The position numbers and the translations under genes were made by a program. Under the pieces are notes generated by a model that did not search any database, was not told the DNA's origin, and saw nothing but the letters and a program-made list of their open reading frames with translations. This document shows positions 18,108 through 26,736 of a stretch of 64,000 nucleotides of DNA, in pieces. The first letter of the stretch is position 1; every line of letters begins with the position of its first letter. Source of the stretch: JABDMH01 sp965223105 (lineage in GTDB: Bacteria > Bacteroidota > Bacteroidia > Chitinophagales > Saprospiraceae); contig OZ244987.1 in the NCBI GenBank assembly GCA_965223105.1, positions 434,001-498,000 on the forward strand, read 5' to 3'.

Positions 18108-20456
18108 GTGAAGGAATTTTCCAAAGAAAATATAGGATATATACTGCTCGTTTTGTTTAAGGTGAATCTGCGGCCGCGATATCGAACACTCTGGATCATA
18201 GGGATCAGTGCGCTTTTGAGTCTACTCTTTTGGCCTCGACTGGAGGCTAAGCATATTATTGGCGGTGATATTCAGTACGAATGTCTAGGTAATGGTACTT
18301 ATCGAATCATCATGAAGATCTACCGGGATTGCCGGCCGCAGGAACAGGCAGCTTCGTTGGATGGATCCCCTGGAGATCCGCAAAATGGAGCCTTCATCAC
18401 GATCTATCAAGGCAACACCCGCTTTCGTACCGTCCAGACTTTGGCGGTTCCCCTGCAAAGCCAGGCTTTCGTCGATGCACCTGACTTTCCCTGCTTGATA
18501 CCTCCTGATAACCTGTGTGTCGAAGAAGGTGTCTACGAATTTGAAATTACCTTTGCCGAGTGGCCTTCGAATGAAAGTTATCACATCGTGTATCAGCGAT
18601 GTTGTCGGAATAACACGATTACAAACATCGTAGCTCCCGGTGATCACGGGGCTACCTATACCATTGAAATTACACCAGAGGCTCAGGCTGTTTGTAACAA
18701 TTCACCGGTATTTCGGGAGTTTCCACCTACCGTCATCTGTGTAGATAATGAGGTGGATTTTGATCATTCAGCGGTTGATGTCGAAGGAGATAGCTTGGTG
18801 TACAGCTTCTGCTTCCCGTTGGAAGGAGGAGGGACCTTAGGTGGCCCGGACAATCCGGGTGTCCCTGGTGATGCCTTCACTTGTGCAGGTGTCAGACCGA
18901 ATCCTGGATGTGCACCACCATTTGGTCGGATCAACTTTAAGCCACCCTATCAATATAACCAACCAATGGCTGGAGATCCACTTGTTAGTATTGATCCAGT
19001 GACTGGTCTCATTTCTGGCAAACCACAGTTGATTGGTCAATTTGTCATGGCTGTATGTGTGGAAGAATACCGAGGAGGTGTCCTGTTGAGTAAGATCAGC
19101 CGGGATTTTCAATTTAATGTGGCTGACTGTGATCCTACGGTCTTCGCCAAGGTTAAGAGCGACGCTGTAGTGGGCGACCGCGAATTTGTCATCAACTCAT
19201 GTGGTATCAACACAATCTTTTTTGAGAATGAAAGTGAAATAGAACGATTTATCGATACTTATCGCTGGGAGTTTGATATCAATGGGAATACCACGGTAGT
19301 CGACACCAGAGATGCCGAGATCACTTTCCCTGGTGAAGGGACCTATCGTGGAGTGATGATGGTGAATCCCGGACTTGATTGTGGTGATACAGCCGAAATC
19401 TTCGTAAATCTCTTTCCTTCCATCTTAGCAGACTTCTCCTTTGCTTACGATACTTGCCTGGCAGGCCCCACAATTTTCACCGATTTATCGATGACGGGAG
19501 CTGACCGGATTGTCAGTTGGGATTGGAAGTTTGGAGAGGGCGGTACCAGTGCTCGGCAGAATCCTTCATATATCTATCCGATTCCGGGTAATCACCAGAT
19601 CGTGTTGACCGTAGAGGACAACAACGAATGTGTCGATTCCAGCGTACAGACCATTCCCTATTTTCCTGTTCCACCCTTAATTGTTGTACAACCAAGCAAT
19701 TTTTTGGGGTGCAGTCCAGCGGTCATCTCCTTTAATAATCTTTCAGTTCCCATTGATTCTACTTATGACATAAACTGGGACTTTGGTGATGGAACCACGG
19801 GTGTATCCGTTTCGCCCACGCACATCTATGACCAAACTGGCACTTTCTCCGTCTCGGTAGACATTACTTCTCCAATCGGCTGTTTCACCAGTGCCAGCTT
19901 TAATAGTTGGATCGAAGTTAGAGAGTCCCCGGTGGCGGACTTTTCATTTTTTCCTGAGGAACCAAGCAATTTCAATCCTACAGTATCCTTCAGCAATGGG
20001 TCACAAAATCATATCGCACAGCAGTGGGCTTTCGGAAATGCTGGTAGGTCTTCTGAACAGCATCCCACATTTACATTTCCTGATACGGGAAGATATCTGG
20101 TTAGCTTGATCGCTATTCATGAAAATGGTTGCCGGGATACTACCCTTCGGGAGATCGATGTTTTGCCAAGAGTGACTTACCACATGCCCAACGCCTTTAC
20201 ACCCAATGGCGATGGCAAGAATGACCTCTTTATCGGGACGGGTTTTTTAGATGGTATGCAAGACTTTGAAATGAGCATTTGGAGTCGTTGGGGAGAACTG
20301 CTGTATCTAACCCAGGATCCTACCGAGGCCTGGAACGGTAGTAAAGACAATCAAGGACAACTTTTGCCTGCTGGTGTTTATGTCTATCAGGTGAAATATC
20401 GAAATCCCCGTGGAGAGCCGGTAGAATTTCGTGGATTCGCCACACTCATTCTTTAG
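18108..20456 (+). CDS. Secreted PKD-domain protein with type B T9SS C-terminal domain (copy 1)
   Basis: A large extracellular protein, 782 residues from the GTG at 18108. The start at GTG 18162 (signal peptide MNLRPRYRTLW then IIGISALLSLLFWPRLEA) is at least as likely. The N-terminal 350 residues form a Cys-rich unknown domain (HIIGGDIQYECLGNGTYRI, YQRCCRNNTI, FPPTVICVD, ISGKPQLIGQFVMAVCV). Several PKD-like beta-sandwich modules follow, with WDWKFGEGG and INWDFGDGTTG. The end holds the gliding-motility type C-terminal domain (PNAFTPNGDGKNDLFIG and AWNGSKDNQGQLLPAGVYVYQVKY), which sends proteins through the type 9 secretion system. It is followed 112 bases later by a close paralogue, clearly a tandem duplication. 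The ligand or role is unknown. Confidence 0.9.
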   Translation: MKEFSKENIGYILLVLFKVNLRPRYRTLWIIGISALLSLLFWPRLEAKHIIGGDIQYECLGNGTYRIIMKIYRDCRPQEQAASLDGSPGDPQNGAFITIYQGNTRFRTVQTLAVPLQSQAFVDAPDFPCLIPPDNLCVEEGVYEFEITFAEWPSNESYHIVYQRCCRNNTITNIVAPGDHGATYTIEITPEAQAVCNNSPVFREFPPTVICVDNEVDFDHSAVDVEGDSLVYSFCFPLEGGGTLGGPDNPGVPGDAFTCAGVRPNPGCAPPFGRINFKPPYQYNQPMAGDPLVSIDPVTGLISGKPQLIGQFVMAVCVEEYRGGVLLSKISRDFQFNVADCDPTVFAKVKSDAVVGDREFVINSCGINTIFFENESEIERFIDTYRWEFDINGNTTVVDTRDAEITFPGEGTYRGVMMVNPGLDCGDTAEIFVNLFPSILADFSFAYDTCLAGPTIFTDLSMTGADRIVSWDWKFGEGGTSARQNPSYIYPIPGNHQIVLTVEDNNECVDSSVQTIPYFPVPPLIVVQPSNFLGCSPAVISFNNLSVPIDSTYDINWDFGDGTTGVSVSPTHIYDQTGTFSVSVDITSPIGCFTSASFNSWIEVRESPVADFSFFPEEPSNFNPTVSFSNGSQNHIAQQWAFGNAGRSSEQHPTFTFPDTGRYLVSLIAIHENGCRDTTLREIDVLPRVTYHMPNAFTPNGDGKNDLFIGTGFLDGMQDFEMSIWSRWGELLYLTQDPTEAWNGSKDNQGQLLPAGVYVYQVKYRNPRGEPVEFRGFATLIL

Positions 20457-20568
20457 AAGTTGACCCTTTTTGACTGGTAGAATGTCTCTTCAACATTAGG
20501 TAACCCCATTGACAGATCGGACACTCATTTCGTTTTCTTATCACGGAAATTGCCAACTTAGCTAATCC

Positions 20569-22791
20569 ATGAAACGAGCGCTCCTTTTGGTGCTGACCCT
20601 TGCCCTAGTGGCTGACTTATCTGCTTTCCATATTATTGGAGGTGAAATCACCTATGAGTGTCTGGGTGATGGCACCTACAAGTTTACTATGAAAATCTAC
20701 CGGGATTGTCGCGATCAAGGGATGCAAGTGGGGCAACTTGATCAGCAGGCACCCATAGGTATCTATCGGAATGGAACAACTTTGGTTACTGTCCTACACG
20801 TTACTTTGCTCCGGGCCTCTTTTATTGATCCTCCGGACTTTCCCTGTTTGATTCCACCGGAGAACTTGTGCGTTGAAGAGGGAGTCTATGAGTGGGAGTA
20901 TACCTTCGAAGAATGGCCAATCAAAAACACCTACACGGTGGAATATCAGCGATGCTGTCGCAACAACACGATTGTCAATATCGTTGGACCGGCTCAAGCC
21001 GGAGCTACCTACTTCGTTGACCTTAATGAGGAAGCACAACAAGTCTGCAATTCATCTCCAGTTTTCAAGGAGTTCCCACCCACAGTCGTTTGCGTAAATA
21101 GTGATATTAATTTTGATCACAGTGCGGTTGATCCCGATGGAGATAGTCTGGTTTATGCTTTCTGTCATCCGGTTAAGGGAGGCGGATTCCGGATGAATCA
21201 GAACAATCCTGGCAGTTGTGATGGCCCTAGACCCGATCCCCCTTGCCCCGCTCCGTTTGAACGGGTGGCCTTTAAATCACCCTATAATGTAAATTCACCA
21301 ATGGCAGGAGATCCCGTGATTATGATCGATCCTGAAACGGGTCTCATCTCAGGAAAGCCCCAATTGATCGGTCAGTTTGTAATGGGTGTATGTGTCAAAG
21401 AATACCGAAATGGACAGCTACTTGGTGAAATCAAACGGGATTTCCAGTTTAACGTTGCAGATTGTGATCCAACCGTATTTGCTAAGGTTAGGAGTGATGC
21501 CACGTTGGGCGCTAAGGAGTACATCATCAATTCTTGCGGAAACAACACGATCTTATTTGAAAATGAAAGTACGCTCGAGCGCTTCATCGGTGCATACCGG
21601 TGGGAATTTGACATCAACTCGCGGAGGGAAATTAGAACTACGAAGGATGCCGAAATCACCTTTCCTGGACTGGGTACTTATCGGGGTACCATGATCGTCA
21701 ATCCCGGACTCGACTGTGGTGATACAGCGGAGATATATGTCAATTTGTACCCGTCGATTACCGCTGATTTCACCTTTGATTATGACACTTGTATTGGTGG
21801 ACCCACAGTTTTTATCGATGGGTCATCTACTGGCGCCATGCAGATTGAGTCATGGTCATGGCAATTTGGAGAGGGAGGTTCATCTGATGTGCAACATCCG
21901 GTCTACACCTATCCCATACCTGGTAACCATCCGGTTTCGCTTACGGTTACCGACGATAATGAATGTCAGGATACCAAAGAGGTCATTCTACCCTATTTTC
22001 CTGTGCCACCGCTGCTGGTGATCGAGCCCAGTAGCTTCATAGGTTGCGCCCCGGCTGATATTTTTTTTAATAATCTATCCATACCAATAGATTCCACCTA
22101 TACCATCGACTGGGATTTTGGAGACGGTCAACACAGTGCTGAAGTGTCACCCTTTCATCAGTACGATGATCCTGGGATTTTTTCTGTGGGATTGGAAATT
22201 ATGTCACCGATTGGCTGTCAAACCAGTGCCTTCTTCCCCGATTGGATCCAAGTCAAAGAATCACCTAATGCTGCATTCGTCTTCTCCCCAGAACAGCCTA
22301 GCAATTTCAATCCCACTGTACAATTCACCAACTTTTCCGTCAATCACAGAGATCAACAATGGCTTTTCGATCGTGTCGGTAGATCAAGTGATGAACACCC
22401 GATCTTTACTTTTCCTGACACGGGTCGGTTTCAAGTCGCATTGATTGCCATACACGAAAATGGATGCCGCGATACCTCCGCTCAACTACTCGATGTGATT
22501 CCTCGTGTGACCTACCATATGCCGAATGCCTTTACCCCAAATGGGGATGGGAAGAACGACCTCTTCATTGGCACGGGTTTCGTAGAAGGCATGCAAGACT
22601 TTGAGCTCGGCATCTGGAGCCGTTGGGGAGAGTTGCTATTTCTCACCAATAACCCTTCGGAAGCTTGGAATGGCAGTAAAGGCAATGTGGGAGAGGTATT
22701 ACCAGCAGGAGTATATGTATACCAACTGAAGTACACCGACCCTCGAGGCGAGAAGATTTCCTTTAACGGTTTTGCCACTTTGGTGAAATAG
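20569..22791 (+). CDS. Secreted PKD-domain protein with type B T9SS C-terminal domain (copy 2)
   Basis: A 740-residue paralogue of the preceding gene, alignable from end to end. The signal peptide is short (MKRALLLVLTLALVADLSAF). The Cys-rich N-terminal domain (HIIGGEITYECLGDGTYKF, YQRCCRNNTI), PKD modules (WSWQFGEGGSS, IDWDFGDGQ) and C-terminal sorting domain (PNAFTPNGDGKNDLFIG, AGVYVYQLKY) match copy 1, with some loops changed and the Gly-rich loop near residue 200 replaced. The family is widespread in Bacteroidota as cell-surface or secreted adhesin-like proteins of unknown ligand. It shares a transcription direction with copy 1 but has its own 112-base leader. Confidence 0.9.
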   Translation: MKRALLLVLTLALVADLSAFHIIGGEITYECLGDGTYKFTMKIYRDCRDQGMQVGQLDQQAPIGIYRNGTTLVTVLHVTLLRASFIDPPDFPCLIPPENLCVEEGVYEWEYTFEEWPIKNTYTVEYQRCCRNNTIVNIVGPAQAGATYFVDLNEEAQQVCNSSPVFKEFPPTVVCVNSDINFDHSAVDPDGDSLVYAFCHPVKGGGFRMNQNNPGSCDGPRPDPPCPAPFERVAFKSPYNVNSPMAGDPVIMIDPETGLISGKPQLIGQFVMGVCVKEYRNGQLLGEIKRDFQFNVADCDPTVFAKVRSDATLGAKEYIINSCGNNTILFENESTLERFIGAYRWEFDINSRREIRTTKDAEITFPGLGTYRGTMIVNPGLDCGDTAEIYVNLYPSITADFTFDYDTCIGGPTVFIDGSSTGAMQIESWSWQFGEGGSSDVQHPVYTYPIPGNHPVSLTVTDDNECQDTKEVILPYFPVPPLLVIEPSSFIGCAPADIFFNNLSIPIDSTYTIDWDFGDGQHSAEVSPFHQYDDPGIFSVGLEIMSPIGCQTSAFFPDWIQVKESPNAAFVFSPEQPSNFNPTVQFTNFSVNHRDQQWLFDRVGRSSDEHPIFTFPDTGRFQVALIAIHENGCRDTSAQLLDVIPRVTYHMPNAFTPNGDGKNDLFIGTGFVEGMQDFELGIWSRWGELLFLTNNPSEAWNGSKGNVGEVLPAGVYVYQLKYTDPRGEKISFNGFATLVK

Positions 22792-22882
22792 GGTTTACTG
22801 CAAGGGTATGCATCGCAAGAATAGAGGGGATAGTATTACCGCTGGTAAAAAATCAAAATTCCTCTGATTTGCCAGAATTTAC

Positions 22883-22890
22883 TATTTTTG
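22883..22890 (+). promoter_or_regulatory. Predicted -7 promoter element of rplS
   Basis: TATTTTTG, an exact match to the TAnnTTTG consensus, 33 bases before the rplS ATG. A TTG at the proper -33 distance was not found, so this rests on the -7 element and its position. Confidence 0.42.
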
Positions 22891-22923
22891 CCTGCCCTTT
22901 TTGAGGGTCAAAAGTCTATAGTC

Positions 22924-23274
22924 ATGGATGCTATCAAATTTGTACAGGATCAGCTTCTCAATAAGCCTGAGTTTCCAAAGTTTCAGCCAGGCGATAACAT
23001 CGTCGTAACCTATAGGATCATTGAGGGTGAGAAGGAGAGAAGCCAGTCTTTCAAGGGAAATGTCATTAAGATCAGTGGAGAAGGGTTAGGTAAGACCTTC
23101 ACTGTACGCAAGATATCCAATGGCATTGGAGTAGAGCGGATCTGGCCATTTGCATCACCCAATATTACCGATATTTCAGTTGTGAAAAGAGGTAAGGTGA
23201 GACAGGCAAGATTGTACTATCTACGGGGTCTCGTAGGAAAGAAAGGAAGAATCAAGGAAAAACGTCAGCGTTAA
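22924..23274 (+). CDS. rplS: 50S ribosomal protein L19
   Basis: A 116-residue L19 protein. FQPGDNIVVTYRIIEGEKERSQSFKGNVI, FTVRKISNGIGVERIWPFASPNI and RGKVRQARLYYLRGLVGKKGRIKEKR follow the family closely. L19 binds the 50S subunit face near the bridge to 30S. The ATG at 22924 is used because the upstream TTG at 22888 would add 12 residues not seen in the family. It is a single-gene unit with a strong terminator. Confidence 0.97.
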   Translation: MDAIKFVQDQLLNKPEFPKFQPGDNIVVTYRIIEGEKERSQSFKGNVIKISGEGLGKTFTVRKISNGIGVERIWPFASPNITDISVVKRGKVRQARLYYLRGLVGKKGRIKEKRQR

Positions 23275-23293
23275 ATATAATTTTCCCAACCGA

Positions 23294-23329
23294 TAAAAGC
23301 CCTGAAGCATTGTGCTTTGGGGCTTTTTG
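23294..23329 (+). terminator. Rho-independent terminator after rplS
   Basis: Stem of about 14 bases with two imperfect pairs (AAAAGCCC...GAAGC with GCTTT...GGGCTTTT), short loop ATTGT, then a T run. It lies 20 bases after the rplS stop. Confidence 0.85.
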
Positions 23330-23399
23330 TATCTGCATCAAGACTTTTTTTAGTGATGGATAATCTTTTTGTTGGATCATGGCGTTAAACCATTGAGTT

Positions 23400-24626
23400 A
23401 TGCGTTTGCTGATCTTCATAATCATCATGTTGACCATTGACTTGTATGCCTTTCAGGCTTTCAGGACCGTGATGTCCAGCTGGCTTCGCAGTCCACGAAT
23501 GTGGGTTACCGTCCTCTATTTTTTACTTACTGTACTTGCACTCCTCTATTTTTTTGGAAACATGCGCAGTTGGTTTGACCACTGGCCAAAAATATTTGGC
23601 ATTTATGCTACAGCTTTCGTCTTTATCATCTTCTTTTCCAAATTATCAGTAGCCATTTTCCTTCTGGTCGATGATCTACGTCGCATCTTATTGTGGCTGA
23701 TAAACCTGTTCCCAGTGAATGAAGATTTTGACCTGAGTCGCTCTAGATTTATGTCGCAGCTGAGTTTGTTGGTTGGCGCCGTACCTTTCATAAGTTTGAG
23801 TTATGGGGTGATCCGTAATCAGTATCGCTATCAGGTACGTCGTAGAGCTGTAGCACTAAAGAACTTACCGACGGCATTTGAAGGACTGAGGATCATCCAG
23901 ATTAGCGATATTCATTCCGGCAGTTTTACTTTCAAAGAACCGATCAAGAATGGCATCAAGATGATCAATGACCTCAAGCCAGACCTGGTCTTTTTTACTG
24001 GTGACATCGTGAATACGGTTGCGGACGAAATGGACCCTTACATTGAGATATTTAGCCAGATTAAGAGCAAATACGGCATCTTTTCAGTCTTGGGCAATCA
24101 CGATTATGGAGATTACAAAGCTTGGAATTCCAGTGATGAAAAGGAGGCCAATTTCAACAAATTATTGGGAGTACACCGGCAGTTGGGATGGGAGTTACTG
24201 CGTAATGAAAATCGGGTACTTGAGATCGATAATGAGAGGCTTGCAGTAATTGGGGTTGAAAATATTAGTGCACTTACACGCTTTCACAGCTATGGCAACC
24301 TTAGTGAGGCTTATCTCGGTACCGAGGATGTGGGTTTGCGGATGCTTCTTTCACATGATCCTACCCATTGGGAGGCAGAAGTTGTCCAGAAGTTTCATGA
24401 TATCGACCTCACCTTTTCCGGTCATACCCATGGTTTCCAATTTGGAATAGAAATCCCCGGTTGGATAAAATGGAGTCCCAGCAAATACGTTTATAAGCAC
24501 TGGGCTGGCTTATACACCATGAATAATCAATACCTGTATGTAAATCGCGGTTTTGGAACTTTGGGATACCCAGGAAGAGTAGGTATTTTGCCAGAGATTA
24601 CCTGTCTAGAACTCAAGTCAGCATGA
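23400..24626 (+). CDS. Membrane-anchored metallophosphoesterase
   Basis: A 408-residue calcineurin-like phosphoesterase of the YkuE/YaeI kind. Four hydrophobic segments (roughly 3-20, 38-55, 65-92, 120-140) anchor it. The catalytic domain begins near residue 155 with the metal-binding blocks in order: ISDIHSG (Asp-x-His), FTGDIVN, LGNHDYGD, the LSHDPTHWE block and SGHTHGFQFG. Members hydrolyse phosphomonoesters or diesters; the substrate here is unknown. It overlaps the following gene by the ATGA quartet and heads a run of four linked genes ending at 26531. Confidence 0.92.
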   Translation: MRLLIFIIIMLTIDLYAFQAFRTVMSSWLRSPRMWVTVLYFLLTVLALLYFFGNMRSWFDHWPKIFGIYATAFVFIIFFSKLSVAIFLLVDDLRRILLWLINLFPVNEDFDLSRSRFMSQLSLLVGAVPFISLSYGVIRNQYRYQVRRRAVALKNLPTAFEGLRIIQISDIHSGSFTFKEPIKNGIKMINDLKPDLVFFTGDIVNTVADEMDPYIEIFSQIKSKYGIFSVLGNHDYGDYKAWNSSDEKEANFNKLLGVHRQLGWELLRNENRVLEIDNERLAVIGVENISALTRFHSYGNLSEAYLGTEDVGLRMLLSHDPTHWEAEVVQKFHDIDLTFSGHTHGFQFGIEIPGWIKWSPSKYVYKHWAGLYTMNNQYLYVNRGFGTLGYPGRVGILPEITCLELKSA

Positions 24627-25048
24627 TACTGAAACCATCATTGACCAAAACCTCACTAGCCTTGATCGCTGCAATTGTGCTTTGCACCTGTAGACAGCAG
24701 GTGGAACAAGGTGAATCCTCACTTGATACTCTTCAGTTTATGGGTCGATGGGAGCTGGCAACTGCTGAAGTTGATGGCAAAAGCACCGATCGACTGAGGA
24801 GTCTTTACTTTGTTTTCTTGCCTGATACCAGTCTTCAAACCAATATTTTTGGCAGTGAGACCAACTATAAGTTTTCCTTTGAAGATGGTGTGATTCTTCA
24901 ATTCAGCAACCCTCAACTTAATTATGAGCTACTGGAGATTACCGATTCTACCATGTCCTTGCGCACCGAGTTGAGGGGGAAACAATTTACCATGTACTTA
25001 GGAAAGTCTATTCCCAAGCGACTTCGAGACCCAAATCCAGCTGAATGA
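24623..25048 (+). CDS. Hypothetical exported or lipoprotein, lipocalin-like
   Basis: A 141-residue protein with an N-terminal hydrophobic stretch (LALIAAIVLCTC), so exported; two Cys at the end of it could serve for lipid attachment, although neither makes a classic lipobox. The rest (MGRWELATAEVDG, YFVFLPDTSLQTNIF, YKFSFEDGVILQF, TMSLRTEL) has the repeating beta-strand pattern and opening GxW of lipocalin-like proteins. I cannot assign a ligand. It overlaps the metallophosphoesterase gene by 4 bases and the frame of the next gene by 4 bases. Confidence 0.75.
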   Translation: MILKPSLTKTSLALIAAIVLCTCRQQVEQGESSLDTLQFMGRWELATAEVDGKSTDRLRSLYFVFLPDTSLQTNIFGSETNYKFSFEDGVILQFSNPQLNYELLEITDSTMSLRTELRGKQFTMYLGKSIPKRLRDPNPAE

Positions 25049-25170
25049 ACCTAATGCATTTCTACCCAATCCAACATTACATGATCACGAGAAAGTTAAA
25101 TTTTGGAATTTGGCAATCATTCGGCGCCAGGTCAATGTTTATCATCAGTCGGATTTTAAGAAAGACGAAT

Positions 25171-25680
25171 ATGGAGAAGATCATCTGCTGTGTAATCGGT
25201 TTGATACCTTATAGCCTGCTATGGTGCCAGTCTGATACGACTTATCAGGAGAAATATCAGTCGGAGTATCAGGTGCGGATCAAACAATCTCACATCAATG
25301 GATTTTACATCCCTAAAGACATTGACGATGCCATGGCGGAATTGGATCGAATTGTAGACCAACACGGCAAAGAAAGGTTTCGAGCACAGGAGGAGGAGGT
25401 AGCTGTCAGAAAAATTCACTTCAGCTTTGGACGCTGGATGATTCACAATTGGGGTTTTTATGAGGGCAGCCGCTTGTCTCACTACCTAAAGGGCTTGGGC
25501 ATTACCTACCCAGACGATATGGCCTCTACCCTGATGCTGTGTTATCATCGCAAGTTGAACGACAAACCTATGAGGGTGGAAGAGATTGCCGAGTATTTTG
25601 CGGAGAAGAGGAGAAAGGAGATGGAAGACCGCATCAACAGGGGCCAGATATTGGAGGTTCACAAGGTCGAGAAAAACTGA
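25171..25680 (+). CDS. DUF6794-like exported protein
   Basis: A 169-residue protein from the ATG at 25171, which is followed by a signal peptide (MEKIICCVIGLIPYSLLWCQ). The longer frame from 25045 adds 42 residues without family support. The body reads GFYIPKDIDDAMAELDRIV, then WMIHNWGFYEGSRLSHYLKGLGITYPDDMASTLMLCYHRKLN, which matches the pattern I associate with the DUF6794 family of Bacteroidota: Trp-Gly-x-x-x-Gly-Ser-Arg-Leu and Pro-Asp-Asp-Met. The family has no known function. The stop overlaps the next start by one base (TGATG). Confidence 0.72.
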   Translation: MEKIICCVIGLIPYSLLWCQSDTTYQEKYQSEYQVRIKQSHINGFYIPKDIDDAMAELDRIVDQHGKERFRAQEEEVAVRKIHFSFGRWMIHNWGFYEGSRLSHYLKGLGITYPDDMASTLMLCYHRKLNDKPMRVEEIAEYFAEKRRKEMEDRINRGQILEVHKVEKN

Positions 25681-26531
25681 TGCTTCTTATTATTGGTGCT
25701 GGTAATATCGGCAAAAGCATAGCCTACATGTGTCTGTCCCGGGGCATTAGCTTTAAGATGGGGGTGCGTTCGATAGACAAAGTAATCCATTCTGACCCTG
25801 GTCTTGGCGACCACTTAAGGCCTTTCGACTTTGAAAACCAAGATACGTTTGCACCTGCCTTGGACAGTGCCAACCACATTTTTTTTATCGCCGCTCATCC
25901 TGAACCTGATCAATCTGTGCAAAGTTTCCTCGAAGCCTGTAACAGAGCGGATGCGAAGCATGTTACTTTTAGTTCGGGTAGAACAACTGGTGATATTGTT
26001 GGAAAACCACTCAATCGGGTGGAAAAGCTGGTTGAAAACGCTGGTTTGCCCTACACTATCCTAAGACCAGGCTGGTTCATGCAAAATTTTGTCACCTGGA
26101 TCGGTGCAACCATAAGTAGTGAGCGCTTATTTTTTCTACCCGCTGCTGAGTCACGCACGGCATTTGTCGATGTACGCGACATAGCGGATATGGCTTTGGC
26201 TAGTTTCAATCATGCCGGAATGATAGACAAGGTCATTGATGTAACAAGTGAGGAAGTCCTGGATCACTATATGGTCGCCGAGAAATTATCAGCCCATTTA
26301 GGCATCCAGGTAGGTTACCAACCACTCAGCGAGAAAGATTACGTACAAAAAATGTTATCACTCGGATGGCAGCCATCAGCAGCCCAACATGTGGTAGACC
26401 TTTATGCGATTGTAAAGACTGGAAAAGAGGAAGAAATAAGTCCGTCTGTGCGGGAGTTTTTGGGCCGATCACCCTATGATTTTGACACATTCTTACGGCA
26501 TCATCCGGCAGAATTATCGCGACTTGTTTAA
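25680..26531 (+). CDS. NmrA-like NAD(P)-binding protein
   Basis: A 283-residue Rossmann-fold protein of the atypical short-chain dehydrogenase (NmrA/HSCARG) type. The N-terminal LLIIGAGNIGKSIAYMCLSRG is the nucleotide-binding loop. HVTFSSGRTTGDIV, RVEKLVENAGLPYTILRPGWFMQNF and AFVDVRDIADMAL are typical of NmrA-like NAD(P)H-binding proteins that sense redox state or act on quinones. The usual catalytic Tyr-x-x-x-Lys is not obvious, so enzymatic activity is uncertain. The ATG at 25680 shares a base with the previous stop; frames extending further upstream lack the family's N-terminus. Confidence 0.85.
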   Translation: MLLIIGAGNIGKSIAYMCLSRGISFKMGVRSIDKVIHSDPGLGDHLRPFDFENQDTFAPALDSANHIFFIAAHPEPDQSVQSFLEACNRADAKHVTFSSGRTTGDIVGKPLNRVEKLVENAGLPYTILRPGWFMQNFVTWIGATISSERLFFLPAAESRTAFVDVRDIADMALASFNHAGMIDKVIDVTSEEVLDHYMVAEKLSAHLGIQVGYQPLSEKDYVQKMLSLGWQPSAAQHVVDLYAIVKTGKEEEISPSVREFLGRSPYDFDTFLRHHPAELSRLV

Positions 26532-26676
26532 AGGCTACAGGGATATCCGGATTGGTTTTCTCAGAGGTCATGAGGGAGCCGGATGGCGAAATTATTTTGT
26601 TTTTGTGCACCAGCTGACGAAGGTGTGGAGATTCTGAAGAAGTGGTAAGCAGATTAGGACATTCTGATATCTATAT

Positions 26677-26684
26677 TAAATTTG
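26677..26684 (+). promoter_or_regulatory. Predicted -7 promoter element of topA
   Basis: TAAATTTG, an exact TAnnTTTG match, 36 bases before the first possible ATG (26713) and 60 before the preferred one. No clear -33 TTG was seen. Confidence 0.4.
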
Positions 26685-26736
26685 TGCGCGAAATTGACAG
26701 CCCAGGTTCTCAATGGAACCTCGAAATAAACCTCTT

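Noticed and set aside
26584..26649. 21-codon mini ORF before topA
   Set aside because: Too short, no conservation evidence, no start context.
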